From an uncultured Oscillospiraceae bacterium (GTDB taxonomy: Bacteria > Bacillota > Clostridia > Oscillospirales > Ruminococcaceae), in assembly GCA_934465295.1 (NCBI GenBank), contig CAKSKU010000002.1:62001-126000 (forward strand): a DNA stretch of 64,000 nucleotides, in the 5' to 3' direction. The translations under genes were made by a program, and so were the position numbers. Within the stretch, counting starts at the first letter, position 1; each line of letters opens with the position of its first letter. Of the stretch, positions 53,384 through 61,143 are shown one piece after another. The notes under the pieces were generated by a model, which was not told the DNA's origin, made no database searches, and saw only the letters and a list, made by a program, of their open reading frames with translations.

Positions 53384-53412
53384 TTGACAACCAAAACAAA
53401 AAATATTATTAT
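53384..53412 (+). promoter_or_regulatory. Housekeeping promoter of ECF sigma gene 1
   Basis: TTGACA (53384-53389), 17 bases, TATTAT (53407-53412). Confidence 0.8.
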
Positions 53413-53421
53413 AAAATTACC

Positions 53422-53448
53422 AACCTTTTTGAAAAACTCCACACTATA
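53422..53448 (+). promoter_or_regulatory. Candidate ECF promoter of sigma gene 1
   Basis: AACCTT (53422-53427), 16 bases, CTATA (53444-53448). The same motif with identical spacing precedes the paralogous sigma gene 2. An AAC-containing -35 is usual for ECF sigma factors. Confidence 0.55.
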
Positions 53449-53460
53449 TAAATGAAAACG

Positions 53461-53516
53461 CTGATCAATACGTTCCTGCTGCGCTTTGATCAGCCTTTCA
53501 TTACAAGAACGTTCTT
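53461..53516 (+). promoter_or_regulatory. Leader inverted repeats of sigma gene 1
   Basis: CTGATCAA (53461-53468) pairs with TTGATCAG (53486-53493); further on AAGAACGTTCTT (53505-53516) is a perfect 12-bp palindrome ending 17 bases before the start codon. They may control translation or bind a regulator. Confidence 0.45.
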
Positions 53517-53533
53517 AAAAGCGAGGGAAAGCA

Positions 53534-55123
53534 ATGGATAAGAAAAAAGCTGACGAGCTTATATTCTCATACATAAGGAAAATATTCGGCTTCGCAATGT
53601 CGAAGCTTTCCAAAATTGATGAAGCGGATGAACTTGCGGCGGAGATAACCTTTCAGGTGTATTCGTCCTTATTAAAGCAGGATAGGATAGAAAATCCCGA
53701 CGGCTACGTCTTCCGCATTGCGCAAAATGTCTATGCAAAGCACATTTACGGAAAAAAGCTCACCGCTTCCGTTGACGGCATTGAATATCTGCCCGACAAT
53801 GACGATTTTACGCTTGATATTTTGAACAGCGAAAGCTATGGAATTCTCAGGCGTGAGATAACCTATCTTTCCAAGACCCAGCGTGAAATAATCGTTCAGC
53901 ACTATTTTCACGACAAAAAGGTCAAGGAAATTGCAGAACTGCTTTCCTTAAACGAAAACACGGTCAAATGGCATCTGAACTGCTCACGAAAGGAGTTAAA
54001 AACAGGTATGGAAAAGACAAGAACAACGGGAACTCTCGGCACAGAACCGATACATTTTTCTGATATGGGACACAGCGGCGAAGCCGCCGGCACACGGGAT
54101 ACATCTTACTACTTGGCAAAGGTCATCACGCAGAACATTGCTTATGCGGCATATCATCAGCCGAGGAGCGTGAACGAAATTGCCGAGGAGCTTGGCGTCA
54201 ATCCGATCTTTGTAGAGGACGAGGTCGCTGTCCTTGAAGAATACGGATTTATGGATAAGCTCAAAAACGGAAAATATCTCACAAACATTCTGATCTATGA
54301 GCCGAATGAAAAACGCACCGAAATTTACAAGGAGATCGACCCCAAATTTTCAAAGCGTTTTGCGGAGAAATTCTTTGCTCCGATACTTGAAAAAATAACG
54401 TCTATCCCCGACCAGATCAGCGTCCCAGATGATGATATAAACCTTATGAAATGGTCGCTTGTGAGCTTTATGGCACAAAAGCTCGTAATTTCGGACAGCA
54501 ATGACCTTACAAAATTTTATGTAAAACGCCCCGACGGCGGAAATTATATAGCCTATGCAGATATTGACGCTAAATCGGACAATACCGAACCGAATAAATA
54601 TTGGTACTGCGGAGATATGTGGAGGTGCAATTTTTCCGACGGAATATGGTGGAAAAGCTGGCAGTTCGATCACAACTGGGCAGGCAGGGATAAACGCTGG
54701 CGTGACAATCTTGCGGAGGATTATGACAAGATGTATTTTTGGCTGAAGGGTCAGCTCCCCGAAGCGCCGTCCAACGCCGAGAGCTACGCACGTCTGCTCG
54801 AAAAGGGCTATCTTTTGAAAAAATCGGACAGCTATCAGTGTGAACTTATCATCTGCGACAGTGAAAAGAAGTGGCTGGACTTTATCCCGAACGCCTCCGA
54901 GGAAATTATGGAACTGGCACGTCAATACACAGCCGAGGTCGAAAAAGCCGCACTTATCGGTCAGCCGAAGCACATGCACGAGCTGATAAAATGTATGTAC
55001 AAATCGGCGGCATGGTCGCTCCAGACAAGGATAATGGAGCATCTGCTCGATATGGGCATTCTGAAACAGCCGACAGCGGAGCAGGCAAAGGGACTTTCCA
55101 CTATTATGTTTATGGGCGAATAA
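53534..55123 (+). CDS. ECF sigma factor 1 with long C-terminal extension
   Basis: A 529-residue protein. Residues 1-165 are an ECF sigma-70: region 2 with DEADELAAEITFQVYSSLL, and region 4.2 helix-turn-helix VKEIAELLSLNENTVKWHL. A linker leads to a second winged helix (about 205-265, SVNEIAEELGVNPIFVEDEV) and a C-terminal domain of about 260 residues with PDGGNYIAYADID. It is paralogous to the convergent gene at 55189-56847. No anti-sigma gene is nearby, so the extension may itself regulate activity, as proposed for ECF groups with C-terminal domains. Confidence 0.88.
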   Translation: MDKKKADELIFSYIRKIFGFAMSKLSKIDEADELAAEITFQVYSSLLKQDRIENPDGYVFRIAQNVYAKHIYGKKLTASVDGIEYLPDNDDFTLDILNSESYGILRREITYLSKTQREIIVQHYFHDKKVKEIAELLSLNENTVKWHLNCSRKELKTGMEKTRTTGTLGTEPIHFSDMGHSGEAAGTRDTSYYLAKVITQNIAYAAYHQPRSVNEIAEELGVNPIFVEDEVAVLEEYGFMDKLKNGKYLTNILIYEPNEKRTEIYKEIDPKFSKRFAEKFFAPILEKITSIPDQISVPDDDINLMKWSLVSFMAQKLVISDSNDLTKFYVKRPDGGNYIAYADIDAKSDNTEPNKYWYCGDMWRCNFSDGIWWKSWQFDHNWAGRDKRWRDNLAEDYDKMYFWLKGQLPEAPSNAESYARLLEKGYLLKKSDSYQCELIICDSEKKWLDFIPNASEEIMELARQYTAEVEKAALIGQPKHMHELIKCMYKSAAWSLQTRIMEHLLDMGILKQPTAEQAKGLSTIMFMGE

Positions 55124-55131
55124 AATATAAA

Positions 55132-55170
55132 AACGGGACTGCTGCGGTGCAAGGCTGCAGCAGTCCCGTT
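55132..55170. terminator. Bidirectional terminator between the sigma genes
   Basis: AACGGGACTGCTGC (55132-55145) pairs perfectly with GCAGCAGTCCCGTT (55157-55170); it lies 9 bases after sigma gene 1 and 19 bases after sigma gene 2. Confidence 0.9.
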
Positions 55171-55188
55171 GTATTTATCGGTTAATGA

Positions 55189-56847
55189 TCATTTTGATAT
55201 TGCCAGAAATACCGCCGGGGCAGGCTCTTTTTTCAGATCACGTCCCGAAAGAAACAGCCCGTTTTCGTGAGCGTTCATTATCACACGCATGGGAAATGTA
55301 TTGCAGCTATACATATATCTCTGCCAGTTCGGAACTGATCTCAAATGCGCAGGGAGCTTGACAGGATATTGCATAAGCTTCATCAGCTCATCGTGATATT
55401 TTTCGGAGATCATATTGTCATACTTTTCGGAAATGTCATACAGCTTTTGGCGGTCAGGCTTTGTTATAACGGGAACGTCGCATATCACCCTGCCGCTTTC
55501 ATCATTTGAAAGAAGACCGAGAGCTTTTAAACCGTCAATATTTTCAAAGCAATGGCTGTTTATTATAGGCAAAGTATCTTCATTTCCGCTGTGTATAGCA
55601 TAAAGCATTTTCATTACGTCCATGCCTCTCATTTTATGCATAACTCTGCCGCCGCAGTATCCGTTGTATGTTTCACCCAGCATGCAGTCATATTCGCCGA
55701 GCATCAGCCATTTTGCTCCGCAGTAATCTTCAAGCGTACATTCACAAACGCCGCTGATGCAATAGCTGTTATATGTATTCTTGCTCCAATCATAATTTGC
55801 GGGATAGCAGTTTCCCATTGCGTACCACTTGCCCCCGTTCGGTCTGTCGGGAAAATTCGCAAAACAGGGCGTATCTCCGCAGGCTTCATTCCTTATATTA
55901 TTAGTCGCATCCTGTATCGTTCTTACAGCCAAAAAGCTATCCAGCTTGACCGACTGAGAATAGGATAAGCTTTTATAAAAGTCCTGTTCGTGAAGCTCAT
56001 CAAGTCCGCATTTGGCTATTTCCCATATACCTTTGTAAAGCTGTTTTGCAAGCTCTGCTTCAAGTTCAAGATCAACCGTTCTGTCATGCTCGCTGTAAAT
56101 GATAAAATCGGTATAAAACTTATCCGAAACACGTTTCATTAATTCACCCTGCACAAGCTTGTTTACTATCGGCTCAATATATGTCGTGGAAATGCCTATC
56201 GCTTTTGCAAGCTCGGGAAGAGTAACGGGCTTTTCGTATGCCAGTATCAGCAGGTTCATTTTTATCCTGTCATCGCCGACCAGCGTAAAAGGTTCGCCGG
56301 TAAATCCCGACTGACCGCTGTTGGTGAGCCAAAGGGTTTCAGGCTCGTAGCTTTGCTTTGTGTAATTTTCCATAGTCATATCCTTTCTGATATGCTTTCT
56401 GCCTGTATCAAGACGGGATTTAACGGTGTTTTCGGGAATACCGAGCGCAGCGGCGATCTGCTTTACACTTTCTCCGTGCATATAAAATCTCACCATGACC
56501 TGACGGTAAATTTCGGTCAGATGTGCAAGACATCGGCGGATATTTTCAGCATCCTCCGACTGTTCAAGCTGCACGGAAATATCCTCATAAATCGGGATAT
56601 CGCCTATCATATCAATGCTTACAGTACCTTTGCGGTATTTTCTGCGAAGCATATCATAATACTTGCGGTGAAGCACGGCAACAAGCCAGTTTTTCGGCTC
56701 ATTTATCGGTATATTGCGATTTATGGCGTTAAGCGCAGCCATCAAAGTTTCCTGCACCAAGTCCTCTGCATCTTCAATATTATTCACCTTAAACATTGCC
56801 GTTTTAAACAGGTAGTCAGCATATTCTGTAAGTTCGTTTTTATTCAT
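55189..56847 (-). CDS. ECF sigma factor 2 with long C-terminal extension
   Basis: A 552-residue paralogue of sigma 1. Residues 1-165 hold region 2 (NNIEDAEDLVQETLMAAL) and region 4.2 (VKQIAAALGIPENTVKSRL). A second winged helix follows (TLPELAKAIGISTTYIEPIV, then FYTDFIIY matching YLTNILIY of sigma 1), then a Cys-rich C-terminal domain (PNGGKWYAMGNC and, further on, YCISGVCECTLEDYC). The cysteines set it apart from sigma 1 and hint at metal or redox sensing, which is inference. I choose the ATG at 56847 with GAGGTG 8 bases upstream. Confidence 0.88.
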   Translation of the reverse strand: MNKNELTEYADYLFKTAMFKVNNIEDAEDLVQETLMAALNAINRNIPINEPKNWLVAVLHRKYYDMLRRKYRKGTVSIDMIGDIPIYEDISVQLEQSEDAENIRRCLAHLTEIYRQVMVRFYMHGESVKQIAAALGIPENTVKSRLDTGRKHIRKDMTMENYTKQSYEPETLWLTNSGQSGFTGEPFTLVGDDRIKMNLLILAYEKPVTLPELAKAIGISTTYIEPIVNKLVQGELMKRVSDKFYTDFIIYSEHDRTVDLELEAELAKQLYKGIWEIAKCGLDELHEQDFYKSLSYSQSVKLDSFLAVRTIQDATNNIRNEACGDTPCFANFPDRPNGGKWYAMGNCYPANYDWSKNTYNSYCISGVCECTLEDYCGAKWLMLGEYDCMLGETYNGYCGGRVMHKMRGMDVMKMLYAIHSGNEDTLPIINSHCFENIDGLKALGLLSNDESGRVICDVPVITKPDRQKLYDISEKYDNMISEKYHDELMKLMQYPVKLPAHLRSVPNWQRYMYSCNTFPMRVIMNAHENGLFLSGRDLKKEPAPAVFLAISK

Positions 56848-56861
56848 TCGTGCACCTCTTA

Positions 56862-56873
56862 TGAAAGCTTTCA
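56862..56873. promoter_or_regulatory. 12-bp palindrome before sigma gene 2
   Basis: TGAAAGCTTTCA is a perfect palindrome 15 bases upstream of the start, in the same place as the palindrome before sigma gene 1, though the sequence differs. Confidence 0.4.
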
Positions 56874-56877
56874 CCTG

Positions 56878-56904
56878 TATAGTCGCTGTAAATTTTGTAA
56901 GGTT
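56878..56904 (-). promoter_or_regulatory. Candidate ECF promoter of sigma gene 2
   Basis: On the minus strand AACCTT (56904-56899), 16 bases, CTATA (56882-56878): the same motif and spacing as at 53422-53448. Confidence 0.55.
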
Positions 56905-56978
56905 TGGTGTGATAAAAATTTTTTTGAGCTCGGATGCAGAAAACGCATTCGGATCGACTGTTCAGCTCATTTTATTAC

Positions 56979-57007
56979 ATTATATCCTAAACCCGAAATT
57001 CGGTCAA
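56979..57007 (-). promoter_or_regulatory. Housekeeping promoter of ECF sigma gene 2
   Basis: On the minus strand TTGACC (57007-57002), 17 bases, TATAAT (56984-56979). Confidence 0.8.
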
Positions 57008-57030
57008 TAACCGTTCGGGCAAAGTTTTCC

Positions 57031-57058
57031 TTGACAATTTTGTCTCATAGATTATAAT
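57031..57058 (+). promoter_or_regulatory. Promoter of the DUF6037-like gene
   Basis: TTGACA (57031-57036), 16 bases, TATAAT (57053-57058), divergent from the sigma 2 promoter. Confidence 0.8.
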
Positions 57059-57131
57059 TAAATTAGTACATAATTAGTTTAAATGAGTATCATAATGCCA
57101 AAAGTACAGACTTCAAGAAAGGACAATAAAT

Positions 57132-57746
57132 ATGAATTTGCCACTAAAGAATTTAATTATGTTAAAAGATGATATGCAGAGTAAAGAATGGTCAATATGC
57201 AGTTTTCTGTTTTGCTACAAAAGTGTCGAATACATTGTACTTGTAAAGCGATTTGTCGGAACAGAAAGACGAGATGATAAATATGCACTTGTAAAATTGC
57301 ATTTTATGAAATCAGCTAATCTATCGGATGATTTATCGGTTGAAGCAAACAGCCAAGGATTAATTATAGACGTAATAACATTGAGAAAATATTTCGGAAT
57401 CAAATATAGCGAAAATCTCGGATATATTCTTCAACAGTTTGCTGAAAGTCTGGGAAAAGTTATTCCTGTATGTATACCCGATAACTTTTCCAAAATTGAA
57501 GAAGCTGCTATGGTGCGTTCGCTGAGTCAAAGTGATTCTGAAAATCCTAATAAAATCTATTGCACTAAAGTCCGCAGAAATCCTAACAACGGGCAAAGAA
57601 GTGAATTTAATTCTGATAAAACAAAACTTTTACGACCGTCGCTGTTTAAACTTTTTTGTAATGATACAAATATCAGTTTTTGTTATTCTGAAGATAAGGC
57701 TATGGAAAACGATGATGCAACCATTATACGTAACTTTTCATCATAA
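57132..57746 (+). CDS. DUF6037-like protein
   Basis: A 204-residue soluble protein of unknown function which, from memory, matches the DUF6037 family (YIVLVKRFVG, KYALVKLHFMKS and CTKVRRNPNN are the parts I associate with it). The gene is clearly more AT-rich than its neighbours in codon third positions, stands alone with its own promoter and terminates in a T-rich stretch, which suggests recent transfer. AGAAAGGAC precedes the ATG. No catalytic motif is evident. Confidence 0.75.
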   Translation: MNLPLKNLIMLKDDMQSKEWSICSFLFCYKSVEYIVLVKRFVGTERRDDKYALVKLHFMKSANLSDDLSVEANSQGLIIDVITLRKYFGIKYSENLGYILQQFAESLGKVIPVCIPDNFSKIEEAAMVRSLSQSDSENPNKIYCTKVRRNPNNGQRSEFNSDKTKLLRPSLFKLFCNDTNISFCYSEDKAMENDDATIIRNFSS

Positions 57747-57883
57747 TAAATTTTCAACTGTCAAATCCTATCTTTCATTTCTTTCATTATAACCAAAATG
57801 TCAGCAAAAACGTAAATTGATGATAGTTCACGCACTTAACTCAACTTAACGTAACTATACAATTAACAGAAAGGTTCAGAACG

Positions 57884-58450
57884 ATGAGAAAGCTCACTTG
57901 CTCCGATGTTGAAAACGAATATCTGAAAAATAATTCTCAGGTCAGCGATGAGGATATAAAAATGATAAACAAAAAGACCCGATGCAGGGAAAGCCTTGCG
58001 GAAAACATCGTGCTTATCGCAATTTTCGGCGCAGGTGCTGTCTATTCGCTCTTATACAGCAGAGACACCCTTCTCGCAAGCTGTGTTATCGTGATAATGC
58101 TGTTGTGGGTGCTGAAAAGAGATCTGAAAAAGATAAACGTCACCGCCTGCTATGCCGTTGTGACCGAAAAAAAGGAACGCTGGGCGAAAGAAAACGCCAA
58201 AAAGAAGTTTCACGTCCTGCCCTACGAACAGACCGACTGCATCGGCTCGTCCAACTGCAAACAGCACCTTTTTTACAATATACGGAGCTACTATTTCTGC
58301 TCGGTCGATATCAACGGAGAGGTTTTTGAGTATGTCTGCTGCTATGACAAGGATTATGATAAGATCGAAGTCGGAGATACGGTCGTTATCGGCGGAAACA
58401 CAGGCTTGCCGATAGTTTACAGATGTGCGGCTTCGGGAAAGGACAGCTAA
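57884..58450 (+). CDS. Two-helix membrane protein with cytosolic domain, unknown
   Basis: A 188-residue protein not recognised. Two membrane helices (about 45-62 and 66-84, NIVLIAIFGAGAVYSLLYS and ASCVIVIMLLWVL) form a hairpin; the C-terminal 100 residues are soluble, mostly beta, with Cys residues scattered and ending EVGDTVVIGGNTGLPIVY, which looks like a small OB- or SH3-like barrel. AGAAAGG lies upstream. Single gene. Confidence 0.75.
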   Translation: MRKLTCSDVENEYLKNNSQVSDEDIKMINKKTRCRESLAENIVLIAIFGAGAVYSLLYSRDTLLASCVIVIMLLWVLKRDLKKINVTACYAVVTEKKERWAKENAKKKFHVLPYEQTDCIGSSNCKQHLFYNIRSYYFCSVDINGEVFEYVCCYDKDYDKIEVGDTVVIGGNTGLPIVYRCAASGKDS

Positions 58451-58483
58451 GCAGCTTTCTCACGAAAAAACTTTCCAAATTTC

Positions 58484-58512
58484 TTGCAGCCACTGATATG
58501 ATGTGATATAAT
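58484..58512 (+). promoter_or_regulatory. Promoter of the zinc-ribbon membrane gene
   Basis: TTGCAG (58484-58489), 17 bases, TATAAT (58507-58512), with a leader of about 105 bases that holds no structure I can name. Confidence 0.7.
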
Positions 58513-58624
58513 AAAAAAAGATGATGATATAGCTTTTGAATTTGGCGGCGAGGGGGCGATGCTGCCACTTGGACAAAACGCATATCAGTTGCTTTAAATT
58601 TATATTTTAGGGGTAAAATTGAAT

Positions 58625-59203
58625 ATGAAAGATAATTCTTACAGATGTCCTTGGTGCGGGAATTTTGTAAAAAAAGCAAACAGATACAACATTCTGACCC
58701 AAAGCTACGAATGCCCGTTCTGTGAGCATAATTATTGCAGCGGAACAGACCGAACGCCGTTCATAATTATACCGATCGCTGTTTTATTGGCTTTTGTTAG
58801 AGTAAGATTTTATTTGATTTTTTCGGCTTTGATTCTGATCAGTACGATTTTTAAAGATACACCTTTATTGTCAACTCCTATGGTCAGATATCAGGACACC
58901 ATTATGCCCGAAAAGGGATATAAAGCTGAAATTGAAATGTATGAACATCAAAATAAAATGCAGCTGAAAAACGATATAATAATCCCCATAGTTTTTATAT
59001 CCGATGATGGCAAACCCGTATCTTCATTATGCTGTGTCAGGATCGAAAACGGAAAATGGTGCAAAAATATTTTTACCTGCGATCTAAGATTACTTACTTA
59101 TGGAGAATCGCCTCAGTCCGAATCGGCTAAGATATACTTATATAACAAGGGACAGGTCATTGCACACGGAAAAATACTTGAGAAATTGGGTTTGAGTTAT
59201 TGA
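58625..59203 (+). CDS. Zinc-ribbon membrane protein, unknown
   Basis: A 192-residue protein with an N-terminal four-Cys zinc ribbon (CPWC...CPFC), one or two membrane helices (about 48-78, FIIIPIAVLLAFV and LIFSALILI) and an extracytoplasmic or cytoplasmic beta domain of about 100 residues with RIENGKWC and IYLYNKGQVIAHGKI. Not recognised. I choose the ATG at 58625; an in-frame TTG two codons earlier is closer to AGGGG. It may be related in plan to the preceding membrane protein, but not in sequence. Confidence 0.72.
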   Translation: MKDNSYRCPWCGNFVKKANRYNILTQSYECPFCEHNYCSGTDRTPFIIIPIAVLLAFVRVRFYLIFSALILISTIFKDTPLLSTPMVRYQDTIMPEKGYKAEIEMYEHQNKMQLKNDIIIPIVFISDDGKPVSSLCCVRIENGKWCKNIFTCDLRLLTYGESPQSESAKIYLYNKGQVIAHGKILEKLGLSY

Positions 59204-59227
59204 TGATATTTTTTCGCATCGACCCCC

Positions 59228-59256
59228 TTGCAAAAATCATTTCAATGTGATATAAT
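59228..59256 (+). promoter_or_regulatory. Promoter of the riboswitch-antiporter unit
   Basis: TTGCAA (59228-59233), 17 bases, TATAAT (59251-59256), 8 bases before the aptamer. Confidence 0.8.
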
Positions 59257-59263
59257 AATAAAA

Positions 59264-59362
59264 AGGGAATGAGGTTCTCCCTAAGCAATTATTTGCTTGA
59301 ACCGCTTGGATTTTAAGCTGATGACTTCTGCGATAATACGCAGGAGCTGTCGGCTTTTTTTG
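59264..59362 (+). ncRNA. Fluoride riboswitch (crcB motif) with intrinsic terminator
   Basis: The fluoride aptamer consensus is clear: GGGAATGAGGTTCTCCC (59265-59281), then GAACCGCTT (59299-59307) and AAGCTGATGACTTCTGC (59315-59331), with a variable extra hairpin AAGCAATTATTTGCTT between. The 3' part of the aptamer also forms the left arm of a terminator, AGCTGATGACTTCTGCG pairing with CGCAGGAGCTGTCGGCT and a T-run to 59361. The two folds exclude each other, so fluoride binding should prevent termination and switch the antiporter on. Confidence 0.92.
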
Positions 59363-59391
59363 TTGCAAATTTTTATAAAGGAGTTTTTTCT

Positions 59392-60585
59392 ATGCTGTTG
59401 AGTGTCGGTCTTATTCTTTTGGTCGGAATGTCGCTCGGGTGGCTTTGTCAGAAGCTTAAACTGCCGAGCCTGCTCGGAATGCTGCTGACGGGGGTCCTGC
59501 TCGGACCGTATGTGCTTGACCTGCTTGACCCGAGCATACTGAACATCTCGGCGGAGCTGCGAAAAATTGCACTGATAATAATTCTGACGAGGGCAGGACT
59601 CGGGCTTGACATCTCAGGACTGAAAAAGATCGGCAGACCTGCGGTGATGATGTGCTTCGTGCCAGCGAGCTTTGAGCTGTTCGGGATGATACTCATTGCG
59701 CCGAAGCTTATGGGAATGACAACACTTGAAGCGGCGATAATGGGTTCGGTCTTGGCGGCGGTCTCCCCTGCGGTCGTTGTGCCGAGAATGGTAAAGCTTA
59801 TGGACGAGGGTTACGGCACTGCAAAGGGCATACCGCAGCTTATACTCGCAGGTGCATCGGTGGACGATGTGTATGTCATCGTGCTTTTCTCGACCTTTAC
59901 GGGAATGGCACAGGGCGGCAAGGCGTCCGTTATGAGCTTTGTGAACATACCCGTTTCGATAATCCTCGGCATTGCGATAGGTCTTACGCTCGGCGTTGCA
60001 CTTGCTTTCTTTTTCGGGAAAGTCCACCTGCGTGATACCTCAAAGGTGCTGATAATCCTAAGCATTTCGTTTCTGCTTGCTGCGGCGGAGGATCACCTTG
60101 CAGCGGCGATAACATTTTCATCGCTCATTGCGATAATGTTCCTCGGCGTCGGTTTGCAGAAGAAGCGTGAAGAAGTCGCAAAACGGCTTTCCGCAAAGTT
60201 CGGCAAGCTCTGGGTTGCAGCGGAGGTCTTTCTTTTCGTGCTTGTCGGTGCGACGGTCAATATCGGCTATCTCGGAAATGTCGGCGTAAAAGCCCTGCTC
60301 GTTATCATCGGTGCGCTTGCGTTCAGAATGCTGGGCGTGTTCGTCTGCCTGCTCGGAACGGAGCTTTCGTCAAGGGAGCGGATTTTTGCGATGATGGCAT
60401 ACACCCCGAAAGCGACAGTTCAGGCTGCAATAGGCGGCATTCCGCTTGCGATGGGTCTTGCCTGCGGTGAAACCGTGCTGACGGTCGCAGTTCTTGCGAT
60501 AGTTCTGACAGCTCCGCTCGGTGCTTTTGCGATAGATCTTTCGTATAAAAAGCTGCTGAAAAAAGAGGAAGATAACATATCATAA
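59392..60585 (+). CDS. Cation:proton antiporter, fluoride-riboswitch controlled
   Basis: A 397-residue membrane protein of the CPA (NhaP/Kef-like) superfamily with about 12-13 helices. Family marks are LPSLLGMLLTGVLLGP near the start, the helix with TRAGLGLDISGLKK, GSVLAAVSPAVVVPRMVKL and GASVDDVYVIVLFSTF carrying the acidic ion-binding residues (DD). It lacks the C-terminal RCK domain of Kef. The riboswitch directly upstream shows that it answers to fluoride; antiporters of this type are a known class of fluoride-riboswitch gene. AAAGGAG precedes the ATG. Repeat copy 4 follows. Confidence 0.93.
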   Translation: MLLSVGLILLVGMSLGWLCQKLKLPSLLGMLLTGVLLGPYVLDLLDPSILNISAELRKIALIIILTRAGLGLDISGLKKIGRPAVMMCFVPASFELFGMILIAPKLMGMTTLEAAIMGSVLAAVSPAVVVPRMVKLMDEGYGTAKGIPQLILAGASVDDVYVIVLFSTFTGMAQGGKASVMSFVNIPVSIILGIAIGLTLGVALAFFFGKVHLRDTSKVLIILSISFLLAAAEDHLAAAITFSSLIAIMFLGVGLQKKREEVAKRLSAKFGKLWVAAEVFLFVLVGATVNIGYLGNVGVKALLVIIGALAFRMLGVFVCLLGTELSSRERIFAMMAYTPKATVQAAIGGIPLAMGLACGETVLTVAVLAIVLTAPLGAFAIDLSYKKLLKKEEDNIS

Positions 60586-60623
60586 CTGCTTTTGTTTTCC
60601 TCAATGTTTTCACATTGACCCTG

Positions 60624-61143
60624 CATAGCTTTTCATTTTCGGTTGAACGGCGGTGGGATATGAACGGAAAACGGCATTTTAACGTAGGGTCGGATTCCAT
60701 ATCCGACCTTTTTTACGCACAAAGGGACAAAACATAAACTTCGCCCCTCAAACACCCCCGTCAGATATTCCATCGCCGTTCATACTGCGTTTTGTTGTTC
60801 ATAAATTGCGTTGAAGCTTCAAATCCACTCACTTTGTTCGTGGATTTTCGCTTCAAGGATGGATATTCGGGTAAAAGAATTGGCGCAATTCACATTTGGA
60901 GTTTGCCTTTTTTGATGTGAATTGCGCCTTTTTAGCTGTTAGTGATTTACTTTTATTGCAACAAAGCATTTAGCCATAGTTTAAGGGATTTCGCTCTCTG
61001 CGGAGAGCGACAAGGTGGCTCTGCCCCCTTGACCCCTGCCACCCTTTGAAAAGCGTGGACGTAAACTTTGCTTGGCTTCGCATCGCCCGACAAATGTCAG
61101 CTATGCAAATAATTCCGAATTCCGCATTCCGAATTCCGAATTA
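60624..61143 (+). repeat. Dispersed structured intergenic repeat, copy 4
   Basis: Shares GAACGG.GGTGGGATATGAACGG with copy 3, then variable hairpin AAATCCAC/GTGGATTT, core hairpin GGCGCAATTCACAT (60882-60895) / ATGTGAATTGCGCC (60915-60928) followed by TTTTT, hairpin CGCTCTCTGCGGAGAGCG, CCACCCTTTGAAAAGCGTGG and a degenerate AATTCCG tandem tail (61110-61143) that overlaps the stop codon of the convergent gene. A separate terminator (60688-60714) lies within. No coding capacity. Confidence 0.9.
60688..60714 (+). terminator. Terminator of the antiporter gene
   Basis: GGTCGGAT (60688-60695) pairs with ATCCGACC (60701-60708) followed by TTTTTT. Confidence 0.88.
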
